Assembly: GCF_019703515.2 (NCBI RefSeq)
Contig: NC_059373.1
Span: 19,740,281 to 19,804,280, forward strand
Direction: 5' to 3'
Origin: Myxocyprinus asiaticus
Taxonomy: Eukaryota; Chordata; Actinopteri; Cypriniformes; Catostomidae
DNA length: 64,000 nt
Positions within the stretch are counted from its first letter, which is position 1. Every line of letters starts with the position of its first letter. The translations under genes and the position numbers were made by a program. Below are positions 41,779-47,300 of the stretch, piece by piece. The notes under the pieces were generated by a model that did not search any database, was not told the DNA's origin, and saw nothing but the letters and a program-made list of their open reading frames with translations.

Positions 41779-41852
<74 letters not shown>

Positions 41853-44355
41853 ATCCCTCCTCCCTCCTGTGTTTTGGCACCACTGTAACAGATAAAGGAC
41901 TGGCAAAGAGGAGGCGGGAACCAGCTGAACAGTAAACATAAAGTTTAATCTCAACATAAAACAAACATAAACAAACACAGACACACATGCAACAAGGCCG
42001 CGTGCATCTCTCTCGCTCTCTCTCGAACTGGCACCTCCGGCTCCCCTTTATCATCTCGCTCTCCCGCTGATCAGCTGATTCAGTACCGGCCGTGCATCAT
42101 CACAGCCTGGCCACGCCCTCCTCCTCATCACATACTCTTAACTGTTTCTAAGGGTCTGCTTGGGCTTGCATCTGATTACATTTCTGACCTTCTCTATCAA
42201 TATCAAACCAAGCTAGACCATTAAGGTCTTCACAGAGTCTGCTTTTGAGTGTCCCCAAGTCCCGTTTGAAATCTAAAGATGATCATGCCTTCTCTGTTGC
42301 GGCCCCTCGCCTTCGGAATAGTCTGCCTCTCCACATTAGATCCTGTGGCACAACTGAGTCTTTTAAAACTCAGTTAAAAACTAATCTTTTTTCTATTGCC
42401 TATGATTGTACCTAGCTGTACTGTAATTATACTTTGGTTTGTGTATGTGCTTAAATGTAGCTGTATTTTAAATCTGAGTCTTTTGACTCTAAATTGAGTC
42501 TTTTAAAACTCAGTTAAAGACTCATCTTTTCTCCATTGTCTTTGGCTGTATTTATATTTTGGTTTATATTTTTATTGTGTATGTGTTTAAATGTGGCTTA
42601 ATTTTAATTTTTCAAATGTAAAGCACGTTGGTCAACATGTGTTATTTTAAATGTACTATAGCAATAACTGATTGATTGACTGATTAAATTTAAGAGTAAA
42701 AGTGTCCAATAACAGGGCGGTTACTGAGATTAAGCAAGCAGAATTTAGATCGTCATGTGGTCTCAACATGGCAGTACTAATAAGGGGACCCTCTCCATGT
42801 AGAGGTTACTGATATGACTAAAGTCCCCATCTCATGTGAGTGCTCATGATTTCATCCATAAGTTTCAAAATTACAATTCATTCCTTTTGGAGTAAAACGT
42901 TTTTAATGAAGAAAAAAGGTGCACTCAGTAATTTTTTTAATGTGTTTTCAGAACTTACAATGACGCCTAGGGGCGTGGATGCAGCATAATTTAAATGCAA
43001 TCGTTTTTAGTGACCAATGCCATTGTGGAAATTCACTATTCACAGTCAGCCATGATTAATTTAATCCCTGAGTGAAAGTGTCCAATAACAGGGCAGTTGC
43101 TGAGATTAAGCGAGTAGTATTTGGCTGGTCCTAATATGGCAGCTCCCATGAGGGGACCCTCTACATGTAAAATAAAACAGCTTTTATAAGGTTACTGATA
43201 TGACTGGAGTTTTCCTCTTGTCTTGGTGGTCATGATTTTATACTATTGTTTCAAAATTACAATTCACTCTTTAGAAGTAAAACTACTGAGTTCACCTCTA
43301 AAAGAGCCATATTGCACTGTGGTCTATGAACAATAAATTCCACGAGTGAGTACTCATGTATGTAATATAGAATTCTCTCCACAAGATGGAGATGTAGAAG
43401 AGGATGCCTTATTTTGTGATTAAAAGGACTGCCAAAACCATTAGTGGATGACTCGGATGGGGTTGATCATTTACCAATAACAAAATGACAGTGCATTTAT
43501 AACACGCACAAAAAAAAAAAAAAAAAAAATTCCAACCATTCTTAGCTTTCTCATTTCTGCATAAGGGCATGAGATAGTACTTTTGCTACAGGTCTGAAGA
43601 TTTGCGGGGCAGAAACACAAATTTAAAAGATCCATTTTGGTGTAGGTTTTTGAAATTACATTACTTAAAAACAACTTTGACAGGACCAATATTGTGGGAG
43701 GTATAGTGGTAAAATGGGGTAAAAAATAAAGAAGCAAAAAATAAATAAATAAATACATTTGACTAGTAACAGCCCACAGAAAAAGAGGTTTGGATGAAGT
43801 CCCATTCAAAGTCATGTATCATTAACGTAGACCTACACTGAAATCTGAACACAAAATATTACACAGCCTGGCATTGACAAAGTAAAAAAGGCTATTTTCT
43901 TATGTGTTTTGGAGGCAAGCACTTGTTGAGTGAGATGGCTTTGACACAGATGCATATTTGAATACAGTCCAATGGGCTGTGTACTGTACCTAATGGAGGT
44001 TCGGGTGAGATTCCAATACTCTGGAGAAGGGCCTCCGTCTCCCTGCGTTTACGGTCCAAATCCGAGTCCTCAGTGGCAGTTTCTGCATTCTGTTGGGTCT
44101 CTGTCTGTTTTTGTGTGCAAATGCACACACAAACAAACATAGGCAGATATATGTTATGTTCTTAGCACATTCTAAATGAAATGTTATTAATCTGTCTGTG
44201 TAATGCTCATTAAAATTAAGGTTAATTACAGGTTGCCTTGCCTCTTTTTTCTTTTTTTCTTCCTCCTTTCTCTTTTTTTCTTCTCTGATTTGAGCAAGGC
44301 GCTGTTTTTTGCGCTCAAGTTCAGCTTTTAAGTCACTCTTATCAGCCATTTTGTC
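3044..44355 (-). CDS. dync1i1: cytoplasmic dynein 1 intermediate chain 1, 5' part (partial gene, six coding exons)
   Basis: Seen: six exons in one frame on the minus strand, joined at consistent phases: 44355-44242, 44104-43990, 39462-39375, 34833-34774, 30417-30302, 3136-3044. Translation starts at 44349 ([11 protein letters not shown], strong Kozak context) and gives about 193 residues before leaving the window. Order: charged N-terminal helix (residues 1-36), [18 protein letters not shown], serine/threonine linker [30 protein letters not shown], light-chain-binding segment [20 protein letters not shown], acidic [12 protein letters not shown]. Family knowledge: the subunit scaffolds the dynein-1 tail; its N-terminus binds dynactin p150Glued and NudE, the following segment binds Tctex and LC8 light chains, and the C-terminal WD40 propeller binds the heavy chain. 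The propeller exons are off-window. The SIGISPEPP type separates it from DYNC1I2, which has SMGLTPESP. It is divergent from pdk4, as in human. Introns total about 40 kb and are full of transposons. Confidence 0.95.
3137..5140. other. dync1i1 intron: unassigned sequence
   Basis: Upstream side of the acidic exon. It contains a CCC/GGG-rich patch at 3570-3900 of uncertain origin, a repeat-like block 4140-4450 that resembles 12000-12260 (CCTGTAGTATGACATA, then GAAGTAAAAA, then GACA-ACC), and a CA run near 4631-4647. No gene seen. Confidence 0.55.
5140..5520. repeat. arm of the 'GTGAACTATTCCTTTAA' MITE family
   Basis: It ends with GAGTAAATGATGAGAGAATT and TTTTGGGTGAACTATTCCTT, the inverse of the GGGATAGTTCACCCAAAAAT arm seen elsewhere in this window. 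It includes GCCCAGTAGGTGGCGGTATG, also present (inverted) near 19310. Confidence 0.7.
5720..6425. repeat. diverged direct-repeat pair, possibly a decayed LTR element
   Basis: The segments 5804-6060 and 6180-6410 share order and words: GTGTGCACACAAGGAGA, AGAAG-AGCT-CC-GAGGAG, GCCTCATCAACCGC, and GAGGCAGGGCGATGACGACG versus GAGGCAGAGCGACGATGATG. Offset about 390 bp. No target duplication or coding domain recognised. Confidence 0.5.
6426..8872. other. dync1i1 intron: nothing recognisable
   Basis: Mixed-composition intron with only short, non-homologous reading frames. A word resembling a transposon end (CAGGGGTTCTTAACC, about 7768) occurs but no partner end was identified. Confidence 0.5.
8873..11140. 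repeat. MITE of the GGGATAGTTCACCC family, split by a second element
   Basis: The left arm (8873-9012, AAAGGGATAGTTCACCC then CATTTACTTGCTCTCATTTT) and right arm (10984-11140, GAGAATGAGTAAATCATGAC) are inverted relative to each other and flank a 1.97-kb insert. Confidence 0.7.
9013..10983. mobile_element. DNA element with GGGCTGG-GATAT-type inverted ends, nested in a MITE
   Basis: The left end GGACTGGGGGATATGGCTAC and the right end (inverse: AGGGCTGGATGATATTTTGC) are similar in opposite orientation and join exactly to the flanking MITE arms. No transposase reading frame seen, so probably non-autonomous. Confidence 0.55.
11141..12657. other. dync1i1 intron with a hairpin and a dispersed repeat
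   Basis: An A/AAAT run at 11147-11170; a perfect 14-bp hairpin at 11798-11834; and 12000-12260, which resembles 4160-4450 and parts of 58560-58720, suggesting an unnamed dispersed repeat. No gene. Confidence 0.5.
12658..14088 (-). mobile_element. decayed Tc1-like DNA transposon
   Basis: Inverted ends CAGTGCATTCAGAAAGTATT and (inverse of right end) CAGTGCATTCATAAAGTATC, flanked by TA on both sides (12656-12657, 14089-14090). The interior encodes, on the minus strand, Tc1-type transposase pieces: the helix-turn-helix part with [18 protein letters not shown] (from 13679) and a catalytic part with [13 protein letters not shown] and [19 protein letters not shown]. The pieces lie in different frames and the C-terminal DDE part is broken. 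Confidence 0.93.
13066..13679 (-). pseudogene. Tc1-like transposase pseudogene
   Basis: Two overlapping minus-strand frames carry consecutive parts of one protein. 13679-13377 has the DNA-binding half with [21 protein letters not shown]; 13404-13066 has the first catalytic aspartate in WSDKTK and the [12 protein letters not shown] motif. The frame changes near 13400 and the reading breaks again before the second aspartate, so no functional enzyme is encoded. Confidence 0.9.
14096..14330. repeat. GCTGGT-rich palindromic repeat
   Basis: Repeated CTGGTTTAAGCTGGTCTCTC-like words and their complements (GACCAGCTAAA, CAGACCAGCC) immediately to the right of the Tc1-like element. A common style of fish interspersed repeat; family not named. 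Confidence 0.5.
14331..17607. other. dync1i1 intron: relatively repeat-poor
   Basis: It contains a CT microsatellite (14662-14692), an A tract (14728-14741), an ATT run (15078-15124) and a long stretch (15400-17600) with few recognisable repeats. No gene or RNA gene identified. Confidence 0.5.
15078..15124. repeat. (AAT/ATT)n microsatellite
   Basis: AAT units switching to ATT units, forming a self-complementary run. Confidence 0.95.
17786..19124 (-). mobile_element. decayed Tc1-like DNA transposon (second family)
   Basis: Inverted ends CAGTGCTCCTGATTTCTTC and (inverse of right end) CAGTGCTGTGAAGAAGTATT, TA on each side (17784-17785, 19125-19126). Compared with the right end, the left end seems to lack about 18 bp after CAGTGCT. 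The interior carries Tc1-type transposase fragments on the minus strand. Confidence 0.92.
17926..18267 (-). pseudogene. Tc1-like transposase fragment (C-terminal catalytic part)
   Basis: The frame reads [31 protein letters not shown] (second catalytic Asp region) and [19 protein letters not shown] (third acidic residue region), the hallmark end of Tc1 transposases. The N-terminal two-thirds of the protein is broken across 18268-18850. Confidence 0.93.
19641..22504. other. dync1i1 intron: nothing recognisable
   Basis: Intron sequence without identifiable genes or strong repeats. Confidence 0.5.
22505..23090. repeat. MITE with GTTGGGGA/TCCCCAAC ends (copy 1)
   Basis: The left end ATTGTTGGGGAGTAACA and the right end AAAGTAGCTTCCCCAACACT are inverted relative to each other. 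A related pair brackets 36410-38382. Confidence 0.6.
23091..24490. other. dync1i1 intron: nothing recognisable
   Basis: Unremarkable intron; no coding or RNA signal seen. Confidence 0.5.
24495..25140. repeat. element with inverted CTGGTGAAATGACCAC-type ends
   Basis: Left CTGGTGAAATGACCACTAGA is similar to the inverse of right (CCAGTGAAATGTCCAGCAGG). Inside are a tRNA-like module and GGTTAGGTTTAGG-type words common in fish repeats. Confidence 0.5.
24758..24825 (+). repeat. tRNA-derived SINE-like head or tRNA pseudogene
   Basis: An A-box-like TGTAGCTCACCTGAG and a B-box-like CAGTTCAAGCCC about 40 bp apart resemble a pol III internal promoter. It does not fold cleanly by eye into a complete tRNA and is embedded in an interspersed element, so it is called repeat-derived. 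Confidence 0.5.
25141..26607. other. dync1i1 intron: low-repeat stretch
   Basis: Few repeats; 25850-26560 is GC-balanced and lacks repeat-family words, with a G run near 26015-26026. Could include conserved non-coding sequence but this cannot be judged from one genome. Confidence 0.4.
26608..26905. repeat. MITE of the AAAGGGATAGTTCACC family, near complete
   Basis: Left AAAGGGATAGTTCACCAAAA then TTTACTCACCCTCATGCCGA; right TTTGGAACAACTTGTGGGAG and AATTTTTGGGTGAAATGTC as the inverted arm. About 300 bp, with an inner AATGGTGACTGAGACTGAAC/inverse pair. Confidence 0.8.
27490..27910 (-). mobile_element. LINE 3' fragment (I-like, end of ORF2)
   Basis: The minus strand reads [15 protein letters not shown], like the start of an RNase H domain, then [20 protein letters not shown] and [18 protein letters not shown], the C-terminal Cys/His segment typical of I-type non-LTR retrotransposons. 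Most of the RNase H domain between these is missing, so this is an internally deleted, dead fragment. Confidence 0.7.
27911..29030. other. dync1i1 intron: nothing recognisable
   Basis: Intron sequence without genes; poly-A and AT-rich patches only. Confidence 0.5.
29033..29620. repeat. foldback MITE, CCAGGTTCAATACAAG family (copy 2)
   Basis: Inverted arms of about 70 bp: left AAAGGAATATTCCAGGTTCA, right TTGAACCTGGAATATTCCTT, with inner arms GCATTTGTGGCATAATGTTG and CAACATTACGCTACAAATGC. The best preserved copy of the family in this window. Confidence 0.85.
29925..29992. repeat. compound (AT)n(AG)n microsatellite
   Basis: A TA run to about 29945 continues directly into an AG run to about 29992. 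Confidence 0.95.
30179..30247. repeat. (TA)n microsatellite
   Basis: Nearly 70 bp of alternating TA, only 55 bp from the dync1i1 light-chain-binding exon on its 3' side; self-complementary. Confidence 0.97.
30302..30417 (-). CDS. dync1i1: dync1i1 exon with light-chain binding motifs
   Basis: Acceptor CTCTCTCCAG before 30417, donor TCTGAAG|GTAGAA after 30302; 116 nt. It encodes [20 protein letters not shown] and then [18 protein letters not shown]. In the family the TQVDFLPRE region contacts Tctex-type light chains and the K-x-TQT motif (here KATQT; KETQT in human) anchors LC8. Confidence 0.95.
31246..32150 (-). pseudogene. DIRS reverse transcriptase pseudogene, truncated
   Basis: The upstream frame has [20 protein letters not shown] and [12 protein letters not shown]; after a frameshift near 31680 it continues as [31 protein letters not shown] (first catalytic Asp motif) and ILNYLDDWL (the YxDD box near 31375). 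Directly after YLDDWL the RT homology ends and 3' non-coding DIRS sequence begins, so the C-terminal domains are deleted. Confidence 0.9.
32265..33863 (-). pseudogene. DIRS gag-like pseudogene
   Basis: The reading moves through three frames: 33863-33426 ([20 protein letters not shown], a Cys/His-bearing start), 33741-33178 ([12 protein letters not shown]), and 33085-32522 ([38 protein letters not shown]-like [14 protein letters not shown]). These blocks match the order in fish DIRS gag proteins as I remember them. At least two frameshifts make it non-functional. Confidence 0.8.
33864..33916. repeat. 16-bp tandem repeat in the DIRS leader
   Basis: Three copies of TTTATAAAGACGCGCC plus a decayed fourth, just upstream of the gag start on the minus strand. 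Related wording (AAAAAGATG) appears once in the shorter DIRS copy near 40635. Confidence 0.9.
34774..34833 (-). CDS. dync1i1: dync1i1 60-nt exon [12 protein letters not shown]
   Basis: Acceptor CCCCTCCAG before 34833, donor CTCGG|GTATCT after 34774. Reads [20 protein letters not shown] followed by Gly, and the phases join the exons on both sides. It lies between a purine-rich microsatellite tract and an unremarkable intron. Confidence 0.93.
35300..35402. repeat. ACCATGGTA palindrome cluster
   Basis: Repeated TACCATGGTA and GGTAATACCATG words at about 35-45 bp spacing. The same words recur at 47386-47552 in pdk4 intron 1. Confidence 0.7.
35475..35615 (+). repeat. 140-bp direct duplication, copy 1
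   Basis: Runs from CATCATGCAGTCACACCAGG to CACGTTTTGGTGTAA. It differs from copy 2 by one T in a T run and one T/G substitution. Confidence 0.95.
36156..36295 (+). repeat. 140-bp direct duplication, copy 2
   Basis: Same boundaries as copy 1, 681 bp downstream, same orientation; about 99% identical by eye. The 540 bp between copies is not duplicated. Confidence 0.95.
36410..38382. repeat. block bounded by GTTGGGAA/CCCCAACAC ends (MITE copy 2, composite)
   Basis: Left ACAGTGTTGGGAAAGTAATG, right AAAGTAGCGTCCCCAACAC, inverted and similar to the pair at 22505-23090. The interior includes CATTCACACCGAACGC-type repeat words, so it is probably nested. Confidence 0.5.
39375..39462 (-). CDS. dync1i1: dync1i1 exon encoding the Ser/Thr-rich linker
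   Basis: Acceptor TTTTCATAG before 39462, donor GGCAG|GTATTT after 39375; 88 nt. It reads [19 protein letters not shown] and onward to GATAG, matching the MSPSSKSVSTPSEAGSQDS linker of the family. This serine-rich region is phosphorylated and alternatively spliced in mammals. Confidence 0.92.
39792..41043 (-). mobile_element. short non-autonomous DIRS derivative
   Basis: It has the same inverted terminal repeats as the 30.8-34.3 kb element (left GGTTACTTTCGTAACCTCCA to GTATAAAAGGAGCTGGCTCG; right inverse ending GAGTGAGTGACAGATAGGGA), plus the internal complementary region (40070-40165) and the gag-side leader (40620-40760). It lacks gag and RT sequence. 1.25 kb, same orientation as the longer copy. 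Confidence 0.9.
41404..42132 (-). mobile_element. TRIM-like non-autonomous LTR retrotransposon (copy 2)
   Basis: Direct LTRs 41404-41608 and 41884-42132 (both TGTAACAGATAAAGGAC on the plus strand, ending CCTCATCACA). The target duplication TACTC is at 41399-41403 and 42133-42137. On the minus strand, directly after the LTR at 41884, is a primer-binding-like TGGTGCCAAAACACAGGAG, and a purine-rich GGGCGGGGGAGGAG precedes the other LTR, so the element runs right to left. The 275-bp interior is non-coding and half AG microsatellite. The LTR ends (GCCTCCTC near TGTTACA) resemble those of the element at 1809-2815, suggesting related families. Confidence 0.9.
41791..41849. repeat. (AG)n microsatellite inside the TRIM-like element
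   Basis: About 58 bp of AG between a CA run and the distal LTR. Such arrays can expand and account for part of the element's interior. Confidence 0.95.
42914..43310. repeat. GTGCACTCAGTAA-type repeat copy B (intact)
   Basis: Starts GGTGCACTCAGTAATTTTTT and ends AAAACTACTGAGTTCACCTC. The inverted ends (GTGCACTCAGTA / TACTGAGTTCAC) suggest a short DNA element. It sits in tandem with the interrupted copy A. Confidence 0.8.
43311..43989. other. dync1i1 intron: nothing recognisable
   Basis: Contains an A tract (43510-43529); no other structure seen. Confidence 0.5.
43990..44104 (-). CDS. dync1i1: dync1i1 exon encoding the [18 protein letters not shown] segment
   Basis: Acceptor AAAAACAG before 44104, donor CCATTAG|GTACAG after 43990; 115 nt, entering in phase 0 and leaving one base that forms Val with the next exon. 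Two further AG acceptors, 4 and 6 bases downstream, make the exact 5' edge (TETQQ or TQQ) uncertain. The [19 protein letters not shown] block is diagnostic of DYNC1I1. Confidence 0.9.
44242..44355 (-). CDS. dync1i1: dync1i1 exon with start codon
   Basis: Acceptor CGCAG then GACAAAATGG; start codon at 44349-44347, 36 codons to KKKKE. The run is highly charged ([19 protein letters not shown]), the single-helix segment that in the family binds dynactin p150Glued and NudE. The best end is GAG|GCAAGG, a non-canonical GC donor. The alternative GT donor at 44229 would add ARQP. Confidence 0.9.
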
Positions 44356-45400
44356 CTGCGACAAGAGGATTACATGACAGATTTATAGTTTTGCACATTT
44401 GTCCTCTTCTGTTCAGTGTAAGCAGGGCACTATGGAAACTGGGTAGAAGTATTTTTAGACTCTTTGTTCAATAACAGCAATTGTAAAACACAGGCTACTG
44501 TAGTACACTATTAGACTATTACCTACCTATAACAATTTTATATTGGCCCATTTGTATTTTCAATTTGCTTGTTATATATCTTATTCAATAAAACAAAGAA
44601 AAAAAAAGATTAACATATTTATGAGGCATTTGAAAGCTGGATTGATCACACTAATATGGCAAACAAATTATATGGGTGTGGCAGATGTCTGGAACTGGAG
44701 TATTTATCTAGCTAATACTTCCTAATATCAACACCAATAAAGCTTTGATGAACTGATTTTGTGCTTATAAAATTATGAAACAAAACAAAGCATGCATATG
44801 ATACAGACTAAAATAAAATGAAACAAAACAAACAAATTCCAAATTGTGAAGAAAGCTTTATTAAAACAACCAATGCTGGTTGTTTGAAATGCATTAGGTG
44901 GGGAGATATATAAAATAATAATAATAATAATTAAAAAAATAAACAATGACATCAACACTGACATAAAGATTAGATAGTTAGTGAATCAGTATTATAATTT
45001 TCATGCAGATTTAACATTAATAACGTCTATAGGCTGTTCATGGTATTGGAAAGGACTAGAGACACATGTCTATGAGGATGCTAGGTTATAACTGTCATGT
45101 ATCATAATCTGGTTTTGGAACCATGACAAAGGTCATGCATGCCCCAATTCCAATTCAGTGAATTACGTCATAAACTACCATTACAAATTCAGTTCTGTTT
45201 CACAAATGTCACAATAGTATATCTAGAAATACAACTGATGTGAATGGATGTTGCTATTGCTAACAGTGGGTACCAACAGAAGCAGAATGACGTCATAATC
45301 CATATGCCATTATGAAGGCATATCGAACATACAGAATGAAAGACACCGCGCCAATCCAACCAAAACAAGTATGAAACCGCACAGTTAAGTGACTTCCTAC
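44356..45400. other. inferred first intron of dync1i1
   Basis: Between the candidate 5'UTR exon and the start-codon exon. AT-rich, with an AAT run at 44919-44931; no gene. Confidence 0.4.
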
Positions 45401-45480
45401 CTGCTCCCTGTGCGGATGCTGTTCACTCTAAATATGCTGTATCACTGCTGCTGTGCACAATCTGGCATCCGCTTTAATGA
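45401..45480 (-). other. dync1i1: candidate 5' untranslated exon of dync1i1
   Basis: The coding start exon begins at an acceptor (TTGTCGCAG before 44355), so a 5'UTR exon must lie upstream. Reading the minus strand, a strong donor GGGAGCAG|GTAGGAAG ends at 45401. The upper limit (transcription start) cannot be seen; 45480 is only a nominal bound. Inferred from splice signals alone. Confidence 0.4.
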
Positions 45481-46268
45481 TGTCCCTTGCATTAAAACAT
45501 GTTTGAGATTACACGATGCGATATTTCAGTAATGCAATGAAGATGTTGGCAAACCCAATCAAACTGTATTTAAGGATAATGGCCTACATTTTTCAGGGGT
45601 GGCAGATGCTCAAAGACCGCCTTGCTACCTCCACATTGAAACTAAACAATGCGCCTCTCCCCTTCCAAATGATGTCTAATACAGAAATAAAGTAATCTGT
45701 ACTGACAGTGCCACCTAGCGGATTCTATAGTCAATTAATTTGAAGATTTAAGCAGTGGGTTCGTAGTACTTTTCATTTATTTATTTATTTATTTATTATG
45801 TTTTATTGTTTATGTTGTATTTCTGTTAATCACATTTTGTGTTCATCTTGGTAGTTTTGTCTTACGTTTTGCAATCTTCCGTCTTGTAATGTAAATGTGC
45901 AACAAAAAAATAACTATACCAACAAAAAAGCAGTGGATTCTTGAACCAACAACCACGTTTTGTTTAAAAACCGCTTCTAAATTTAAAAAGGAAGAACGCA
46001 AATCCCCGAAAAAAAAAAATAAAAAAAAAAAAACGTTTTTAAATGTTTTGAGGGTGGTTAACAGCTTTTAAACGAAATTGTCTTTTTTGACAATAAATAA
46101 ATAAATAATTTTAGTCCAATTCACAACCATACGAATCTGACCATGAAAACGATTGTTACTCATTTCAATCGCTTGCACGCCACTAGATGGAGCCATGGTC
46201 AAAAATGAGCAAATTACTGAATTGTTGTATTTTCTGCTGTTTAAACATCCAGCAGATTAGGCTTAATA

Positions 46269-46308
<40 letters not shown>
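46269..46308. repeat. (AAT)n microsatellite
   Basis: Thirteen or so AAT units in the intergenic region. Confidence 0.95.
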
Positions 46309-46309
<1 letters not shown>

Positions 46310-46700
46310 ATTATTATAAAAAATATAAACTATAAATAATACAACTCAAAATTAATTTAATATTATTCATATAATTTATTTTAATTAATATTTTTGTTGT
46401 TTATATAATATATTATGCTATTTTGCTTTATATTATATTTAATTATATATTTTTTTAAATATTATTTAAAAAAAGTATTGTAATTTCATAATAAAATTAT
46501 TGTAATATTGTAATATATGAAAATAAATGACTAATCTGCATTATAGTCTGATTGTATTATGATTATCTTAGAAGGGGAAAATCAAGTTATAGTAAGTGAT
46601 TTGTCCATTTAGTCGTTTTGATGATGCGGAACACACTGTACAATACACCGCTAAAGACTTCTCAGACCCACTCCCAAAGACCTTTGCTCTACATTAGCTG

Positions 46701-46712
46701 TGCGCATGCGCC
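46701..46712. promoter_or_regulatory. NRF1-like palindromic site
   Basis: TGCGCATGCGCC matches the NRF1 consensus YGCGCAYGCGCR at 11 of 12 positions. It lies 471 bp before the pdk4 start codon in an otherwise AT-rich region. NRF1 commonly regulates nuclear genes for mitochondrial proteins. Binding is inferred. Confidence 0.4.
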
Positions 46713-47182
46713 CACGGTCTCATTGATATAGACATACCGCTTGTAGATCGACTATATCCGTTTCTGTTGCTCGCGCTAGGAACAACCTAGGATACAGTTA
46801 TTCAGTACATTGCTATTACACGAGTGTTTACAACATTTATAGTCTTGGGATGCTTTATAGCTTTCAATAAGACTATAAAAAATTATTTGATGTGTGTTAG
46901 ATAATCTACTATATTGTACCTAGGGGAGTAACAGTCTCCCCTCTCCCCTCCCTTCTCCTTGTGTTATGCTTGTACCCTGTTTGCACCTTATGCTGATCAG
47001 GTATTTTGGCGCAATGACAAATTAATGCGATTCAGAAGGACTACATCTTTATTTGTAAAATGAAAGTTATAGGCTGTGCTAGAATGCAAACTTTGCGGAT
47101 TTTATGATCTGCTGCTGATGAGAACAGGACAATAACTCGGTGAGAAGGTTTCAAGAGCATTGGATTTCACTTGAAGATCAAC

Positions 47183-47300
47183 ATGAAGTTCGCCCAGCTG
47201 TTGTTGAAGAACAACTCAAAGTTAAACATACCAAAGCAAGTGGACCGATTTTCAAAGTACTCTCCGTCCCCACTCTCAATGAAGCAGTTCATTGACTTTG
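47183..47300 (+). CDS. pdk4: pdk4 exon 1 (start, N-terminal segment)
   Basis: ATG at 47183 in context ATCAACATGA, donor TTTG|GTGAGT. Encodes [20 protein letters not shown] to MKQFIDF plus one base of Gly40. The basic, Leu-rich, acid-free first 19 residues fit a short mitochondrial targeting segment, as in PDK2 and PDK4. Confidence 0.95.

Larger units (their letters stand above)
41198..42684 (+). mobile_element. L2-like LINE 3' end, interrupted by a TRIM element
   Basis: Left of the LTR insertion the plus strand reads [19 protein letters not shown] and [16 protein letters not shown], the end of the RT region. To the right, with indels, it reads [17 protein letters not shown] and [12 protein letters not shown], the typical C-terminus of L2/Rex1-type LINE ORF2. 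It ends in a short TGATTGAT-type tail (42670-42684). Dead: stops and frameshifts throughout, plus the 729-bp LTR insertion. Confidence 0.85.
41045..42900. repeat. GTGCACTCAGTAAC-type repeat copy A, split by a LINE
   Basis: The left part 41045-41197 (GTGCACTCAGTAACTTTTTT to CATGATTAATTTAATC) and the right part 42685-42900 (GTAAAAGTGTCCAATAACAG to GGAGTAAAACG) align in order to the uninterrupted copy B at 42914-43310. The 1.49 kb between is an L2-like LINE. Confidence 0.85.
45481..47182. promoter_or_regulatory. divergent intergenic/promoter region between dync1i1 and pdk4
   Basis: It separates the inferred dync1i1 5'UTR exon from the pdk4 start codon. Contents: a TTTA run (45775-45800), A-rich tracts at 45902-46035, an AAT microsatellite (46269-46308), then a less repetitive stretch from 46600 with the palindrome TGCGCATGCGCC (46701-46712, close to the NRF1 consensus), TGTTTAC (46825-46831, forkhead-like) and a CT-rich tract (46935-46965). 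No classical TATA position could be fixed. Confidence 0.5.

Noticed and set aside
41578..42054. 100-140 codon frames with Ser-Leu or Arg-Glu runs
   Set aside because: Translation of an AG/CT microsatellite within the TRIM-like element.
43990..44364. A single minus-strand frame reading through both dync1i1 exons, starting upstream of the ATG
   Set aside because: The first codon is TTG inside the upstream intron, and the middle reads through intron 44105-44241. Family comparison and splice signals support two exons with the start at 44349.
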